From Ramlibacter rhizophilus (lineage in GTDB: Bacteria > Pseudomonadota > Gammaproteobacteria > Burkholderiales > Burkholderiaceae_C), in NCBI RefSeq assembly GCF_004681965.1, contig NZ_SMLL01000005.1, positions 62,001-126,000 of the forward strand: a stretch of DNA of 64,000 bases, read 5' to 3'. Below, piece by piece: positions 27,432 through 37,197 of the stretch (within the stretch, counting starts at the first letter, position 1; each line of letters opens with the position of its first letter). Position numbers and translations under genes: made by a program. Below the pieces are notes generated by a model. That model saw only the letters and a list, made by a program, of their open reading frames with translations. It made no database searches and was not told where the DNA came from.

Positions 27432-27998
27432 TCAGGGCACCCGCTTGCGGATCTCGGGCAGCGCCTTCTGCAGGTAATAGGCCATGGACCACACCGTGAG
27501 GATGGCCGACAGCCAGATCAGCCAGGCGCCCCAGAGGCCGGTGTCCACCACCCCGAACAGGGTGCCGTCGAACAGGAGAAAGGGAATGGCGATCATCTGC
27601 ACGGTGGTCTTGAGCTTGCCCACCATGTGCACGGCCACGCTGCGCGAGGCGCCGATCTGCGCCATCCATTCGCGCAGCGCCGAGATGGCGATCTCCCGGC
27701 CGATGATGATGAGCGCGACGAACACGTCGGCGCGGCCCAGGTTGACCAGCACCAGGAGCGAGGCGCTGACCAGGAACTTGTCGGCCACCGGGTCCAGGAA
27801 GGCGCCGAAGGCCGAGGTCTGGTTCAGCCGGCGGGCGAGGTAGCCGTCGAGCCAGTCGGTCAGCGCGAAGGCGATGAACATGGCCGTGGCAATCAGGTTC
27901 TGCAGCCGCGGCTCCATCCCCAGGTAGAACACGCCGACGATCAGAGGGATCGCCACGATGCGCGTCCAGGTCAGGATCGTGGGGACGGTAAGAAACAT
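27432..27998 (-). CDS. pgsA: CDP-diacylglycerol--glycerol-3-phosphate 3-phosphatidyltransferase
   Basis: Makes phosphatidylglycerol phosphate from CDP-diacylglycerol, inner membrane. The 188 residues contain the complete CDP-alcohol phosphotransferase motif D-x2-D-G-x2-A-R-x8-G-x3-D-x3-D at about residues 48-75, with hydrophobic segments around it. It starts MFLTVPTILTWTRI. It lies 39 bp downstream of uvrC on the same strand; uvrC-pgsA adjacency is common in proteobacteria. Confidence 0.95.
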   Translation of the reverse strand: MFLTVPTILTWTRIVAIPLIVGVFYLGMEPRLQNLIATAMFIAFALTDWLDGYLARRLNQTSAFGAFLDPVADKFLVSASLLVLVNLGRADVFVALIIIGREIAISALREWMAQIGASRSVAVHMVGKLKTTVQMIAIPFLLFDGTLFGVVDTGLWGAWLIWLSAILTVWSMAYYLQKALPEIRKRVP

Positions 27999-28037
27999 GG
28001 GCGCGATTCTGGCACGGCCGGCTCATGGCTCTTCCGG

Positions 28038-30056
28038 CTAGTGCAGCGCGCGGTAGATCTCCTCGGCCAGCTCGCGCGAAATGCCCTCGACCGTGGCGAT
28101 GTCGTCCACGCCTGCCGCGGCGACGCCGCGGATGCCGCCGAAACGCTGCAGCAGGCGGGCGCGCTTCTTGGCGCCCACGCCGGGAATCTCCTCCAGCGCA
28201 CTCCCCCCCACGCGCACGCGGGCGCGCCGCGCCCGCATGCCGGTGATGGCGAAGCGGTGCGCCTCGTCGCGGATCTGCGCCACCAGCATGAGCGCGGCCG
28301 AGTCCTTGCCCAGCGCCACGGTGTCGCGCCCGTCGGCGAACACGAGTTCCTCCAGGCCGACCTTGCGCCCCTCACCCTTCTTGACGCCCACGATCACGCC
28401 CAGGTCCAGCCCGAGCTCGGCGAAGACCTCGCGCGCCATGGACACCTGCCCCTTGCCGCCATCGACCAGCACCAGGTCCGGCAGGCGCTTGGCACCCCCG
28501 CCGCCGCGCTTGCGGGCCACCGGCGCGGCCGCCGGTGCTTCGCCTTCCGCGGCGGCTTCCACCGGCGGTGCGGCATCGGGCGGGTCGCGCCCGACCTCGG
28601 CCAGGCGGCCATAGCGCCGCGTGAGCACCTGGCGCATGGCGGCGTAGTCGTCGCCCGGCGTGATGCCCTCGATGTTGTAGCGGCGGTAGTCGCCGCTTTG
28701 CATGCGGTGCTGCTGGTAGACCACGCAGGAGGCCTGGGTCGCCTCGCCCGCCGTGTGCGAGATGTCGAAGCACTCGATGCGCAGCGCGTCCAGGTCGTCG
28801 GGCGCGAGGTCCAGCGCCTCGGCCAGTGCGCGCGTGCGGGCCTGCTGCGAGCCTTCCTCGGCCAGCAGGCGCGCCAGCTGGATGGCCGCATTCTTCTCGG
28901 CCATCTCCAGCCAGTGGCGGCGCTGCTCGCGCGGGTTGTGGACGGCGCTGATGCGAAGGCCGGCCTGTTCGCCCAGCGCGGCGATCAGGGCGCGGTCGAC
29001 GGCATGGCTGGTGATGAGCGCCGGGGGCGCGGGCACGCCGATGTAGTGCTGGGCGATGAAGGCTTCGAGCACCTGAACCTCCACCGGCCGCAGCAGGCCT
29101 GCGCCCTCGCCCTCCTCGGCCTGCTCGGCTTCCTGCATGGCGGCCGCGTCTTCCACGTGCGTGGGAAAGTAGGCCCGGTCACCGAGGTGCCGGCCGCCGC
29201 GCACCATGGCCAGGTTCACGCAGGCCTTGCCCCCCTGCACCCGCACGGCCAGGATGTCCACGTCCTTGTCGGAGGCGGTCTCCACCGACTGCTGGTGCAG
29301 CACGCGCGAGAGCGCACTCATCTGGTTGCGCAGCTCCGCCGCCTGCTCGAACTCCAGCCGCTCGGCGTGGGTCATCATGCGCGACTCCAGCTGCTGCAGC
29401 ACCTGCTGCGTCTCGCCGCGCAGGAACGCCTCGGCATGCGCGACGTCGCGGCCGTAGTCCTCCGGCGCGACCAGGCCCACGCACGGGCCCGAGCAGCGCT
29501 TGATCTGATAGAGCAGGCACGGCCGCGTGCGGTTGGCGAAAACCGTGTCCTCGCAGGTGCGAAGGCGGAACACCTTCTGCAGCAGCTGGATGGATTCCTT
29601 GACCGCCCAGGCGCTCGGATAGGGACCGAAGTAGCGGTGCTTGCGGTCCACCGCGCCGCGGTAGTAGGCCACCCGCGGGAACACGGCCGCGCCCTGGCCC
29701 TCCACGCCGGTCTTGTCGGCCGCGCCGGTGATCTTCAGGTAGGGGTAGCTCTTGTCGTCGCGGAACAGGATGTTGAACCGCGGATCGAGCGCCTTGATCA
29801 GGTTGTTTTCCAGCAGCAGCGCCTCGGCTTCCGAGCGCACCACAGTGGTTTCCAGGCGGGCGATGCGACCCACCATGTGGCCGATGCGCGTGCCGCCGTG
29901 GTTCTTCTGGAAGTAGCTGGAGACGCGCTTCTTCAGGTTGCGCGCCTTGCCCACGTAGAGGACACCGCCCTGGGCGTCGAAATAGCGGTACACCCCGGGA
30001 AGCTGCGGCAGCGCCGCGACCTGCGCGAGCAGTTGTTCGGAATGCACGTCGGACAT
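28038..30056 (-). CDS. uvrC: excinuclease ABC subunit C
   Basis: A 672-residue nuclease that makes both incisions in nucleotide excision repair. A GIY-YIG domain lies at residues 15-95 ([20 protein letters not shown]), a Cys-rich patch follows ([15 protein letters not shown]), then a UVR domain near 210, an RNase H-like nuclease domain with [10 protein letters not shown] and [10 protein letters not shown], and a terminal helix-hairpin-helix pair ([18 protein letters not shown]). An Ala/Pro-rich insert at about 495-520 is a likely lineage-specific loop. The ATG at 30056 matches the family; the longer upstream frame runs antisense to earP. A TATTAT box shared with earP lies in the 21-bp divergent gap. 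Confidence 0.96.
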   Translation of the reverse strand: MSDVHSEQLLAQVAALPQLPGVYRYFDAQGGVLYVGKARNLKKRVSSYFQKNHGGTRIGHMVGRIARLETTVVRSEAEALLLENNLIKALDPRFNILFRDDKSYPYLKITGAADKTGVEGQGAAVFPRVAYYRGAVDRKHRYFGPYPSAWAVKESIQLLQKVFRLRTCEDTVFANRTRPCLLYQIKRCSGPCVGLVAPEDYGRDVAHAEAFLRGETQQVLQQLESRMMTHAERLEFEQAAELRNQMSALSRVLHQQSVETASDKDVDILAVRVQGGKACVNLAMVRGGRHLGDRAYFPTHVEDAAAMQEAEQAEEGEGAGLLRPVEVQVLEAFIAQHYIGVPAPPALITSHAVDRALIAALGEQAGLRISAVHNPREQRRHWLEMAEKNAAIQLARLLAEEGSQQARTRALAEALDLAPDDLDALRIECFDISHTAGEATQASCVVYQQHRMQSGDYRRYNIEGITPGDDYAAMRQVLTRRYGRLAEVGRDPPDAAPPVEAAAEGEAPAAAPVARKRGGGGAKRLPDLVLVDGGKGQVSMAREVFAELGLDLGVIVGVKKGEGRKVGLEELVFADGRDTVALGKDSAALMLVAQIRDEAHRFAITGMRARRARVRVGGSALEEIPGVGAKKRARLLQRFGGIRGVAAAGVDDIATVEGISRELAEEIYRALH

Positions 30057-30077
30057 CGCGCCTATTATCCCGACCGC

Positions 30078-31217
30078 ATGCGCTGGGACATCTTCTGCAA
30101 AGTGATCGACAACCACGGCGACCTGGGCGTCACCTGGCGCCTGTCGGCGGAGCTGGCCGCGCGTGGCGAGGAAGTGCGCCTGTGGGTGGACGAGCCTGCG
30201 TCGCTGGCGTGGATGGCGCCGGGCGGACGCGATGGCGTGGACGTGGTGCGCTGGGACGCGAACGCCCGCGACGCCGAGCCCGGCGATGTCGTGGTGGAGG
30301 CCTTCGGCTGCGATCCACACGAGGCCTTCGTCGCCGCGATGGCCCGGCGCTGGCGGTCGCAGGGCCGGCAGCCGGCCTGGATCAACCTGGAGTACCTCAG
30401 CGCCGAAACCTGGGTGGAGCGATTCCACGGCCTGCCCTCGCCGGTGGCCCACGGCCCGGGCGCGGGGCTGGTCAAACGATTCATCTATCCGGGCTTCACG
30501 CCCCGCACGGGGGGGCTGATCCGCGAGCATGAACTTGCGCAGCGGCAGCAGCGCTTCGATCGCGCGGCCTGGCTGCGGGAGATCGCGCCCCGGCTGCAGG
30601 ACGAGGCGGGTGCGCCCATCCCTGCCGAGACGCTGGCCGCCGAGTCGCTGGTCAGTCTCTTCTGCTACGAGCCACCCGCGCTCAGCGCGCTCCTGCGGCA
30701 GCTGGGGGAGTCGCGGCTTCCGAAGCGCCTGCTCGTCACCAGCGGCCGGGCCGGGGACGCGGTTCGCCGGGCGCTGGCCACCCTGCCCCGGCCACACCCC
30801 CGACTGGCTTTCCTCCCCCTGCTGAGCCAGGCCGGCTACGACGAGCTGCTCTGGGCCTCGGACCTCAACTTCGTGCGCGGGGAGGACTCGCTGGTGCGCG
30901 CGATCTGGGCCGGCCGCCCCTTCGTGTGGCAGATCTATCCGCAGCAGGACCAGGCCCACGAGGCCAAGCTGCGCGCCTTCCTCGACCTCCTGGCACCGCC
31001 GGCCTCGCTGCGTCAGGCCTTCCTGGCGTGGAACGGCCTGAGCGCCGACTGGCCGGGCGACACCGGGGATTGGATAGCCGCGGCCGAGGCCTTCCGCGCC
31101 CGCCTGCAGGCCCAACCCGAGCTCGTCACGACCCTGATGACCGTGGAACGGGACGAGGCGGTCCCTGGCGGCGGTGGACTGGAGCACTTTTCGGGCGGGC
31201 GGCGGCGAAGGCGCTAA
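30078..31217 (+). CDS. earP: EF-P arginine rhamnosyltransferase EarP
   Basis: A 379-residue cytoplasmic GT-B glycosyltransferase that adds rhamnose from dTDP-rhamnose to Arg32 of elongation factor P. It begins [22 protein letters not shown] and carries the family motif [19 protein letters not shown] near residue 275, followed by IYPQQD. The substrate gene efp is next, and its Arg32 is present, so the pair is complete. A TATTAT box only about 10 bp before the ATG implies a very short leader. Confidence 0.95.
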   Translation: MRWDIFCKVIDNHGDLGVTWRLSAELAARGEEVRLWVDEPASLAWMAPGGRDGVDVVRWDANARDAEPGDVVVEAFGCDPHEAFVAAMARRWRSQGRQPAWINLEYLSAETWVERFHGLPSPVAHGPGAGLVKRFIYPGFTPRTGGLIREHELAQRQQRFDRAAWLREIAPRLQDEAGAPIPAETLAAESLVSLFCYEPPALSALLRQLGESRLPKRLLVTSGRAGDAVRRALATLPRPHPRLAFLPLLSQAGYDELLWASDLNFVRGEDSLVRAIWAGRPFVWQIYPQQDQAHEAKLRAFLDLLAPPASLRQAFLAWNGLSADWPGDTGDWIAAAEAFRARLQAQPELVTTLMTVERDEAVPGGGGLEHFSGGRRRRR

Positions 31218-31220
31218 AAT
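31215..31220 (+). promoter_or_regulatory. possible -10 element of efp
   Basis: TAAAAT overlaps the last codon of earP, 113 bp before the efp ATG. The -35 region is weak. It would give efp its own transcript besides read-through from earP. Confidence 0.4.
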
Positions 31221-31332
31221 CGCGGGCTTTGCCGTCGGGCCGGCCAGGACAGCCAGGCACCGGCGCATCCCGCCGCGGCAGGGCTCGACCGAGCTTTCCG
31301 GTGCCTCGGCCCAACCCAAGCCCTCACGCTTT

Positions 31333-31887
31333 ATGAAAATCGCTCAAGAAATCCGCGCCGGCAACGTGATCATGCAAAACGGCGCCCCCTGGGTCGTGCT
31401 CAAGACCGAATACGCCCGGGGCGGCCGCAACGCGGCCACGGTGCGCATGAAGCTCAAGAGCCTGCTGTCCAACCAGGGCACCGAGATCGTCTTCAAGGCC
31501 GACGACAAGATGGACCAGATCGTGCTGGACAAGAAGGATTGCACCTACTCCTACTTCGCCGACCCGATGTACGTCTGGATGGACACCGAGTACAACCAGT
31601 ACGAGGTCGAGGCCGAGAACATGGGCGACGCGCTCAACTACCTGGAAGACGGCATGGGCGCCGAAGTGGTGTTCTACGAAGGCAAGGCCATCTCCGTCGA
31701 ACTGCCCACCAGCGTGGAGCGCGAAATCACCTGGACCGAACCGGCCGTCAAGGGCGACACTTCGGGCAAGGTCCTCAAGCCCGCCAAGATCGCCACCGGC
31801 TTCGAGATCGGCGTGCCGATCTTCGTGGCCCAGGGTGACAAGGTCGAGATCGACACGCGCACGGGCGAGTACCGCCGCCGCGTTTGA
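31333..31887 (+). CDS. efp: translation elongation factor P
   Basis: A 184-residue, three-domain factor that relieves ribosome stalling at polyproline. The domain I loop reads ARGGRNAA with Arg32 at the tip, the residue glycosylated by EarP, rather than the lysine used by the EpmA/DHS-type systems. Length and C-terminus ([17 protein letters not shown]) are normal. A good terminator follows. Confidence 0.97.
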   Translation: MKIAQEIRAGNVIMQNGAPWVVLKTEYARGGRNAATVRMKLKSLLSNQGTEIVFKADDKMDQIVLDKKDCTYSYFADPMYVWMDTEYNQYEVEAENMGDALNYLEDGMGAEVVFYEGKAISVELPTSVEREITWTEPAVKGDTSGKVLKPAKIATGFEIGVPIFVAQGDKVEIDTRTGEYRRRV

Positions 31888-31910
31888 GGCCTGCCCCGGC
31901 CGCTCCCGAC

Positions 31911-31932
31911 AGGCTCCTGCGGGAGCCTTTTT
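31911..31932 (+). terminator. Rho-independent terminator of efp
   Basis: AGGCTCC and GGAGCCT pair around a TGCG loop, followed by a run of T. It lies 23 bp after the efp stop. Confidence 0.85.
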
Positions 31933-31942
31933 CGTTTCCGCG

Positions 31943-32752
31943 ATGGACTTCGACTTCCAGCTGATCGGCGTTCCCTTCCGCATGCGGCCGGGGCTCACGC
32001 GGCTGCCGGCGTCCGCACGCCAGCTCACGCCGCTCGATCCGGTGCATCCGCTGTACGCCGAAAAGCGCGCCGTGCTCGACCGCAGCGGGTCCCGGCTGGC
32101 CGTGCCCGGCTTCGATGCCGGGCCCGTGCTGGCCGCGATCGCGCAGCAGGCGCGCAGCAACGGCATCGCCTGGACGCCGCAGGAGGGCACGCCGCTGGAG
32201 CTGGCCTTCGAGGAGGACTTCGCCGTGCTCGATGGCGAATCCGGCACCCTGCCCTGGCTGTGCGTGTGCGCGCCCTCGCACTGGGCGCCGGAGGACAAGC
32301 TGGGCCAGCCCTTCGCCGCCGTGCATGCCCCGGTGGCGGACAACGCGCTGCTGCTGGCCGCCGCCGCCCCGCTGGTGCAGCTGGCCACCGGTGGCGAACG
32401 CTGGGAGCGCCACGTCTGGACCGTGAGCCCGTCGGGGCGGCATGACCAGCACCCGCGACGCCATCCGCGCGAGCCCTGGCCCGATGTGGCCGATGCCGAT
32501 GCCCTCGCCGCGCACTGCTGGTTGCGTGCCGAGCGGCAGACCTTCTTCCCGGTGCCGGGTCCTCGCCGGCTTGCGGTGTTCACGATCCGGGTGCAGCTCG
32601 CGCCCTTGGCCGAAGCGGTCGATGAAGCCTGGAAAGCCCGGCGACTGCATGACAGCCTCGCCTCCATGAGCGAGGCCGTCGCCGCCTACAAGGGGCTCGC
32701 GCCGGCCCGCCCATCGCTGCTGCGCTGGCTTTCCACGCGCGCGTCGGCATAG
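31943..32752 (+). CDS. heme-dependent oxidative N-demethylase-like protein (DUF3445)
   Basis: A 269-residue protein of the DUF3445 family. WLCVCAPSHWAPEDKLGQPF near residue 107 and RAERQTFFPVPGPRRL near 195 are the conserved blocks. Characterised relatives are the heme-binding subunit of an oxidative N-demethylase acting on dimethylamine; the partner reductase-type subunits are not in this neighbourhood. The start MDFDFQLIGVPFRMRPG at 31943 follows the efp terminator by 10 bp. Confidence 0.82.
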   Translation: MDFDFQLIGVPFRMRPGLTRLPASARQLTPLDPVHPLYAEKRAVLDRSGSRLAVPGFDAGPVLAAIAQQARSNGIAWTPQEGTPLELAFEEDFAVLDGESGTLPWLCVCAPSHWAPEDKLGQPFAAVHAPVADNALLLAAAAPLVQLATGGERWERHVWTVSPSGRHDQHPRRHPREPWPDVADADALAAHCWLRAERQTFFPVPGPRRLAVFTIRVQLAPLAEAVDEAWKARRLHDSLASMSEAVAAYKGLAPARPSLLRWLSTRASA

Positions 32753-32808
32753 TCCCAACGGGCCATGCCGGACCCCGGGGGGCTCGTGAATGCCCTCACA
32801 ATGCCTGC

Positions 32809-33672
32809 ATGGCTTCCACCCGAAACATCCACGACCAGAGGCTGGCCGATGCCTGGGCCACGCTGCATGCCCATGCCGGGGCCGGACTTCCGCTCCAGCC
32901 CGACGCGAGCCGCCTGGCATTTGCCGACCCCGAGTTCCTGCTTCGCCGCGAGACGCGCGGCATCCGCTTCCAGCTGGAGCTGCTCAAGCCGGACCTGACG
33001 CAGATCGAGCACGGCATCGAGAACACCATCGTGGTGTTCGGCAGCGCCCGCTTTCGCAGCCAGGAGGAAGCCGATGCGCTCCTGGCTGCGGCCGAGGCCG
33101 GCGGCGAAGAGGCCACCATCCGCCGCGCCCGCACCCTGGTGCGCAATGCCCGCTACTACGAGCAGGCGCGTGCCTTCGGCCAGCTGGTGGCGCGCTACAG
33201 CGCGGGCAAGCCCGCGGCGGACAAGCTGTTCATCTGCACCGGCGGCGGCCCGGGCATCATGCAGGCGGCCAACCGCGGCGCCTATGAGGCCGAGGGCGTG
33301 AGCGTGGGCCTGTCCATCGCCCTGCCCATGGAGGAGGCCGCCAACCCCTACGTGACGCCGGACCTGTCCTTCAAGTTCCACTACTTCGCACTGCGCAAGA
33401 TGCACTTCATGATGCGGGCGAAGGCGCTGGTGGCCTTTCCCGGCGGCTTCGGCACGCTGGACGAGCTCTTCGAGGTCATCACCCTGGTGCAGACCCGCAA
33501 GTCCAAGCAGGTGCCCATCGTCCTCTTCGGCTCGGACTACTGGAAGCGCCTGATCTGCTTCGACACGCTGATCGAGGAAGGGGTGATCTCTCCCGACGAC
33601 CTGGCCCTGTTCCAGTACGCCGACGAACCGCAGGCGGCCTGGGAGGTGATTCGTTCGTTCTACCAGCTGTAG
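32809..33672 (+). CDS. LOG-family nucleotide phosphoribohydrolase-like protein
   Basis: A 287-residue Rossmann-fold protein with GGGPGIMQAANRGAYE near 145 and PGGFGTLDE near 210, the two signatures of the LOG (TIGR00730) family, often misnamed lysine decarboxylase. Relatives hydrolyse nucleoside 5'-monophosphates such as cytokinin ribotides to the base. An N-terminal extension of about 60-80 residues distinguishes it from short LOG enzymes. It runs convergently into the cytochrome gene, 14 bp apart. Confidence 0.88.
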   Translation: MASTRNIHDQRLADAWATLHAHAGAGLPLQPDASRLAFADPEFLLRRETRGIRFQLELLKPDLTQIEHGIENTIVVFGSARFRSQEEADALLAAAEAGGEEATIRRARTLVRNARYYEQARAFGQLVARYSAGKPAADKLFICTGGGPGIMQAANRGAYEAEGVSVGLSIALPMEEAANPYVTPDLSFKFHYFALRKMHFMMRAKALVAFPGGFGTLDELFEVITLVQTRKSKQVPIVLFGSDYWKRLICFDTLIEEGVISPDDLALFQYADEPQAAWEVIRSFYQL

Positions 33673-33686
33673 CGCAGCACAGGTCC

Positions 33687-34574
33687 TCAGCCCTGCGGCT
33701 TGAGGCTGCGCAGGTACAGGTGCAGCGCCCGCACGTCGGTCTCGCTCATGTTGCGCAGCGACTCGAAGGGCATCACCTGGATCGCCGAACCATCCGGCCG
33801 CTTGCCGCTGCGGAACATGGCCAGGAAGGCTTCGGGCTGCTCGTAGCGTCCCATGCCCGAGCCCTCGCCGGGGCGCAGGTTGGCCGCGGGCGGCCAGTCG
33901 GGCGGACCGCCCGGCACCCGGCCGCCGGTGAGCCGCTCGCCGTGGCAGCCGATGCACATATTGGCCACGTACTGCCCGTGCGGCAGGTTCACGCCTTCGG
34001 CGACCTCGGCCTGCGGCGGCCGGGCATGGTCGATCTTGGCCGCTGCGTCCTCGATCAGGCCCAGCCCGTACATCACCCGCGCCGGCAGGGGCAGCTGCAC
34101 GACGGCACCGTCGCCCGGCGCCGGCGGCAGCGAGCGCACATAGGCGACCAGCGAGGCGAGGTCGCGGTCGGTGAAGCGGTTGTAGTCCTCGCTGGGCATG
34201 ACCAGCAGCGGCCGGCCACCGGGTGCGACGCCATGGCGGATGGCGCGGGTCCAGTCATCGTCGCTGTAGCGCGCGACCACGCCGCCCGGGCCGCCGGTGA
34301 TGTTGGGCCCCTTGATCTTCAGGCCCTTGCCATCGTCCACGAACACGCGGCCGGCGCCATTGGCCCCGTGGCAGTCCACGCAGCCGCGGGAGGCGAAGAG
34401 ATACTGCCCGCGCTCCAGCGACACGTTGGCCGGTTGCACGGCGAGCGCCGCCACCCGCACGTCCACCTTGCGCTGCAGCTTGCGCTCACCCAGTTGCAGG
34501 CCCGCAAAGACCGCCGCGGCGGCCAGCAGGACCAGGGCGAGCACCACGTAGAGCCCGTACTTCAGGAAACGCAT
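33687..34574 (-). CDS. diheme cytochrome c, membrane-anchored
   Basis: A 295-residue c-type cytochrome. One N-terminal transmembrane helix (YVVLALVLLAAAAVFAGL) anchors it with the rest in the periplasm. Two heme sites are CVDCH near residue 65 and CIGCH near 207, each with a later Met (LLVMPSED, IQVMPFES) as a likely sixth ligand. It probably passes electrons from a periplasmic dehydrogenase to the respiratory chain; no such dehydrogenase is adjacent. Confidence 0.9.
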   Translation of the reverse strand: MRFLKYGLYVVLALVLLAAAAVFAGLQLGERKLQRKVDVRVAALAVQPANVSLERGQYLFASRGCVDCHGANGAGRVFVDDGKGLKIKGPNITGGPGGVVARYSDDDWTRAIRHGVAPGGRPLLVMPSEDYNRFTDRDLASLVAYVRSLPPAPGDGAVVQLPLPARVMYGLGLIEDAAAKIDHARPPQAEVAEGVNLPHGQYVANMCIGCHGERLTGGRVPGGPPDWPPAANLRPGEGSGMGRYEQPEAFLAMFRSGKRPDGSAIQVMPFESLRNMSETDVRALHLYLRSLKPQG

Positions 34575-34661
34575 CTCAAGACCTCCGCCCGGACGACGAC
34601 CGGAGGCGAACTCTAGCGGGCGATCGCCCGGCAGCCAAGGGGCGGTCCCCGGTGTCGTGCT

Positions 34662-35861
34662 TCAGCGCCCGGGTTTCAGGAGCAAGGCCTGCCGGCTTCC
34701 GGCCGCAACCACCGCACCCACCGACCAGAACACGCCCGCGATGCCCACGGCCGCGCCGGCGGCGCCGAACAGCAGGGGCGTGACCACGCTGGAGCCGTTG
34801 ATCGCCATCAGGCGCAGGCCCAGCGCCTCGCCGTGCCGGTGCTCCGGCGTGATCTGGTGGAGCGTGCTCATGATCATGGGCTGGACCGAGCCGAGCGCGA
34901 AACCGAGCAGGACCGAGCAGGCCCCCATGGCCCAGGCGGACCCGAGCAGCGGATAGACCACGAACAGCGCGGCGGCGGCGAGCATCGCGCTGAAGATCAT
35001 CTTCCACTCCTGCAGCCGCGCCGCGACCAGCGGAATGAGCAGCCGCACCGCCGTTGCCGCCAGCGCGAAACTGCCGAGCAGGGTGCCGATCACCGAGGCC
35101 GAGAGGCCGCGTTCGTGCCCCAGCACGGGAACGATGAAGGTATGCACGTCCCAGCAGGAGGACAGCAGCCAGTTCACCACCATGAGGCGGCGGAAATCGG
35201 GCTCGCGCAGCAGGTCCCAGGCAGCGCCGGTGCGCGCTCCCTGAGGCGGCGTCAACGGCGGCAGGTCCTTGACCGGTCGCACCCAGAACCACGTGGCCAG
35301 CGGCAGCAGGGCCAGCGTGAAGAAGGCCGCCCGGAACCCCGCGTGGTCGATGAGGAGTCCGGAAACGAAGGGGCCGAAGAAATTGGACACCGCGGGCCCG
35401 ATGGCCAGCCAGGAGAAGACCCGCCGCAACTGCGTCGGGCCGCTCACGGCCCGGCCGGCATGCCGCTGGAGCGCGATCACCGCCACGCCCGTGGCGCCTC
35501 CGGTGAGCATGGCGGCCAGGCACAGCACCGGAAAGACGGGGAAGGCGGTGGCGGCACCGGCACCGAAAGTCGCGGCGGCAATGGCCATGCCGATGGGCCG
35601 CTTGAAACCGTGCCGGTCCGAAAAGCGCCCGGCCGGCAAGGCCAGGAAGACCTGGGTGAGCGCGAAAAGCGCCAGCAGCACGCCGACGGCGATCTCGCTG
35701 TAGCCGGCGCGCAGCGCCATGAGCGGCGCGGCCATTCGCATCCCGGCCATGCAGGCATGGATGCACATCTGGCCGGCGATGAGCCGCGCCAGCTCGCGCC
35801 CGCCTCCCCCCTGCGGCGCGGCCTCGGCCGCCTCAGGCGGGGGTGTCGTCGCCGGGTTCAT
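34662..35861 (-). CDS. MFS transporter
   Basis: A 399-residue permease with about 12 membrane segments (AAPLMALRAGYSEIAVGVLLALFALTQ at the start). LPAGRFSDRHGFKRP near residue 80 is the MFS loop 2-3 signature. It overlaps the end of rmuC by 29 bp and ends the six-gene minus-strand operon. Substrate unknown. The ATG at 35861 (MNPATTPPPE) is used; the frame goes further upstream into rmuC. Confidence 0.87.
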   Translation of the reverse strand: MNPATTPPPEAAEAAPQGGGGRELARLIAGQMCIHACMAGMRMAAPLMALRAGYSEIAVGVLLALFALTQVFLALPAGRFSDRHGFKRPIGMAIAAATFGAGAATAFPVFPVLCLAAMLTGGATGVAVIALQRHAGRAVSGPTQLRRVFSWLAIGPAVSNFFGPFVSGLLIDHAGFRAAFFTLALLPLATWFWVRPVKDLPPLTPPQGARTGAAWDLLREPDFRRLMVVNWLLSSCWDVHTFIVPVLGHERGLSASVIGTLLGSFALAATAVRLLIPLVAARLQEWKMIFSAMLAAAALFVVYPLLGSAWAMGACSVLLGFALGSVQPMIMSTLHQITPEHRHGEALGLRLMAINGSSVVTPLLFGAAGAAVGIAGVFWSVGAVVAAGSRQALLLKPGR

Positions 35862-37197
35862 CGACCAGGGCAATGAGGCTTTGCGCCTGCGCGTCCGGCA
35901 GGGCTTCGACGTGCTTGAGGGCACGGCGCATCTGGCGGGTGCGGGTATCGGCGCGGTCCAGCGTTTCGGCGGCCTTGTGCACCTGCTCGCGGATGCGCGC
36001 CACCCAGTCGCCGTAGCGCTCGAACTCGGTCTTGACCGCGCCGAGCACCTTCCATACCTCTGAAGCCTGCTGCTCCAGGGCGAGCGTGCGGAACCCCATC
36101 TGCAGCGCGTTCAGCATGGCCAGCAGCGTGGTCGGTCCGGCCAGCGTGACGCGGTGCTCGCGCTGCAGGTGGTCCACCAGGCCCGGGCGCCGCAGCACCT
36201 CGGCGTACAGGCTTTCCACCGGCAGGAACAGGATGGCGAAGTCGGTGGTCTGCGGTGGGCACAGGTAGTTCTCGCAGATGGAGCGGGCCTCCTGGCGGAT
36301 GCGAAGTTCCAGTGCACGCGCGGCGCTGTCCACGCCGGCGGCATCGGCGCGGTCGTGGGCCTCGACCAGGCGTTCGTAGTCCTCGCGCGGGAACTTGGCG
36401 TCGATCGGCAACCAAACCGGCACGCCGTCGGCGCTGCGCCCGGGAAACCGCACCGCGAAGTCCACGCGCTGGCGGCTGCCGGGCCGCGTCTCGACCTGCC
36501 GGGCGTACTGCTCGTTCGTGAGCACCTGCTCCAGCAGTGCCTCCAGCTGCACCTCGCCGAAGACGCCGCGCGTCTTCACGTTGGTCAGCACGCGCTGGAG
36601 GTCGCCCACGCCCTGCGCCAGCGACTGCATCTGCCCCAGGCCGTGGTGCACCTGCTCCAGCCGCTCGGCCACCTGCCGGAAGCTTTCGCCCAGGCGTGTC
36701 TCCAGGGTGGCCTGCAGCTTCTCGTCCACGGTGCGGCGCATCTCCTCCAGCTTGGCGGCATTGCCTTGCTGCAGCGCCGCCAGCTGGGTCTCCAGCGTGC
36801 CGCGGACCTCCGACAGGCGCCGGTCGTTGGAGGCGCCCAGCGCCTGCAGCTGGGTGTGCAGGGTGTCGCCCAGGCCTTTTTGCAGCAAGGCGAGCTGCTG
36901 GCCGAAGGCGTCGATCTGCGCATTCTGCGTGCGCGTGGCCTCGGCGGCCTGCGCGACCAGCACCTGCTGCAGGTCGGCCAGGTGGTGGCCCAGCTCCTGG
37001 CGCGAGCCGCGCGAGCTCTCCTGCACCTCGCGCCGCAGCTCGCGCTCGAGCCGCTCACCGGCCGCGAGCAGCTCGGTGCGCAGCGGCTCCTGCGAGGGCG
37101 CACGCCGCGCGAGCAGCACGATCAGCAGGAGGAGATTGAGCAGGCCGAAGCCGGCGGCGATCCATTGGGGCGGTATCTGGCTCAGGTCGAGGTTCAA
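35833..37197 (-). CDS. rmuC: DNA recombination protein RmuC
   Basis: A 454-residue protein with an N-terminal membrane helix (WIAAGFGLLNLLLLIVLLARR), a long coiled coil at about 40-190 and a C-terminal RmuC nuclease-like domain (TRGVFGEVQLEALLEQVL, LPIDAKFPREDYERLVEA, TTDFAILFLPVESLYAE). It limits inversions at short inverted repeats in E. coli. The likely start is a TTG at 37197 that overlaps the stop of the upstream gene (TTGA); no ATG fits. Confidence 0.92.
   Translation of the reverse strand: MNLDLSQIPPQWIAAGFGLLNLLLLIVLLARRAPSQEPLRTELLAAGERLERELRREVQESSRGSRQELGHHLADLQQVLVAQAAEATRTQNAQIDAFGQQLALLQKGLGDTLHTQLQALGASNDRRLSEVRGTLETQLAALQQGNAAKLEEMRRTVDEKLQATLETRLGESFRQVAERLEQVHHGLGQMQSLAQGVGDLQRVLTNVKTRGVFGEVQLEALLEQVLTNEQYARQVETRPGSRQRVDFAVRFPGRSADGVPVWLPIDAKFPREDYERLVEAHDRADAAGVDSAARALELRIRQEARSICENYLCPPQTTDFAILFLPVESLYAEVLRRPGLVDHLQREHRVTLAGPTTLLAMLNALQMGFRTLALEQQASEVWKVLGAVKTEFERYGDWVARIREQVHKAAETLDRADTRTRQMRRALKHVEALPDAQAQSLIALVDEPGDDTPA

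Noticed and set aside
28038..31319. 1093-codon reading of uvrC with a 421-residue N-terminal extension
   Set aside because: The extension is antisense to earP, and the UvrC family begins at the ATG at 30056.
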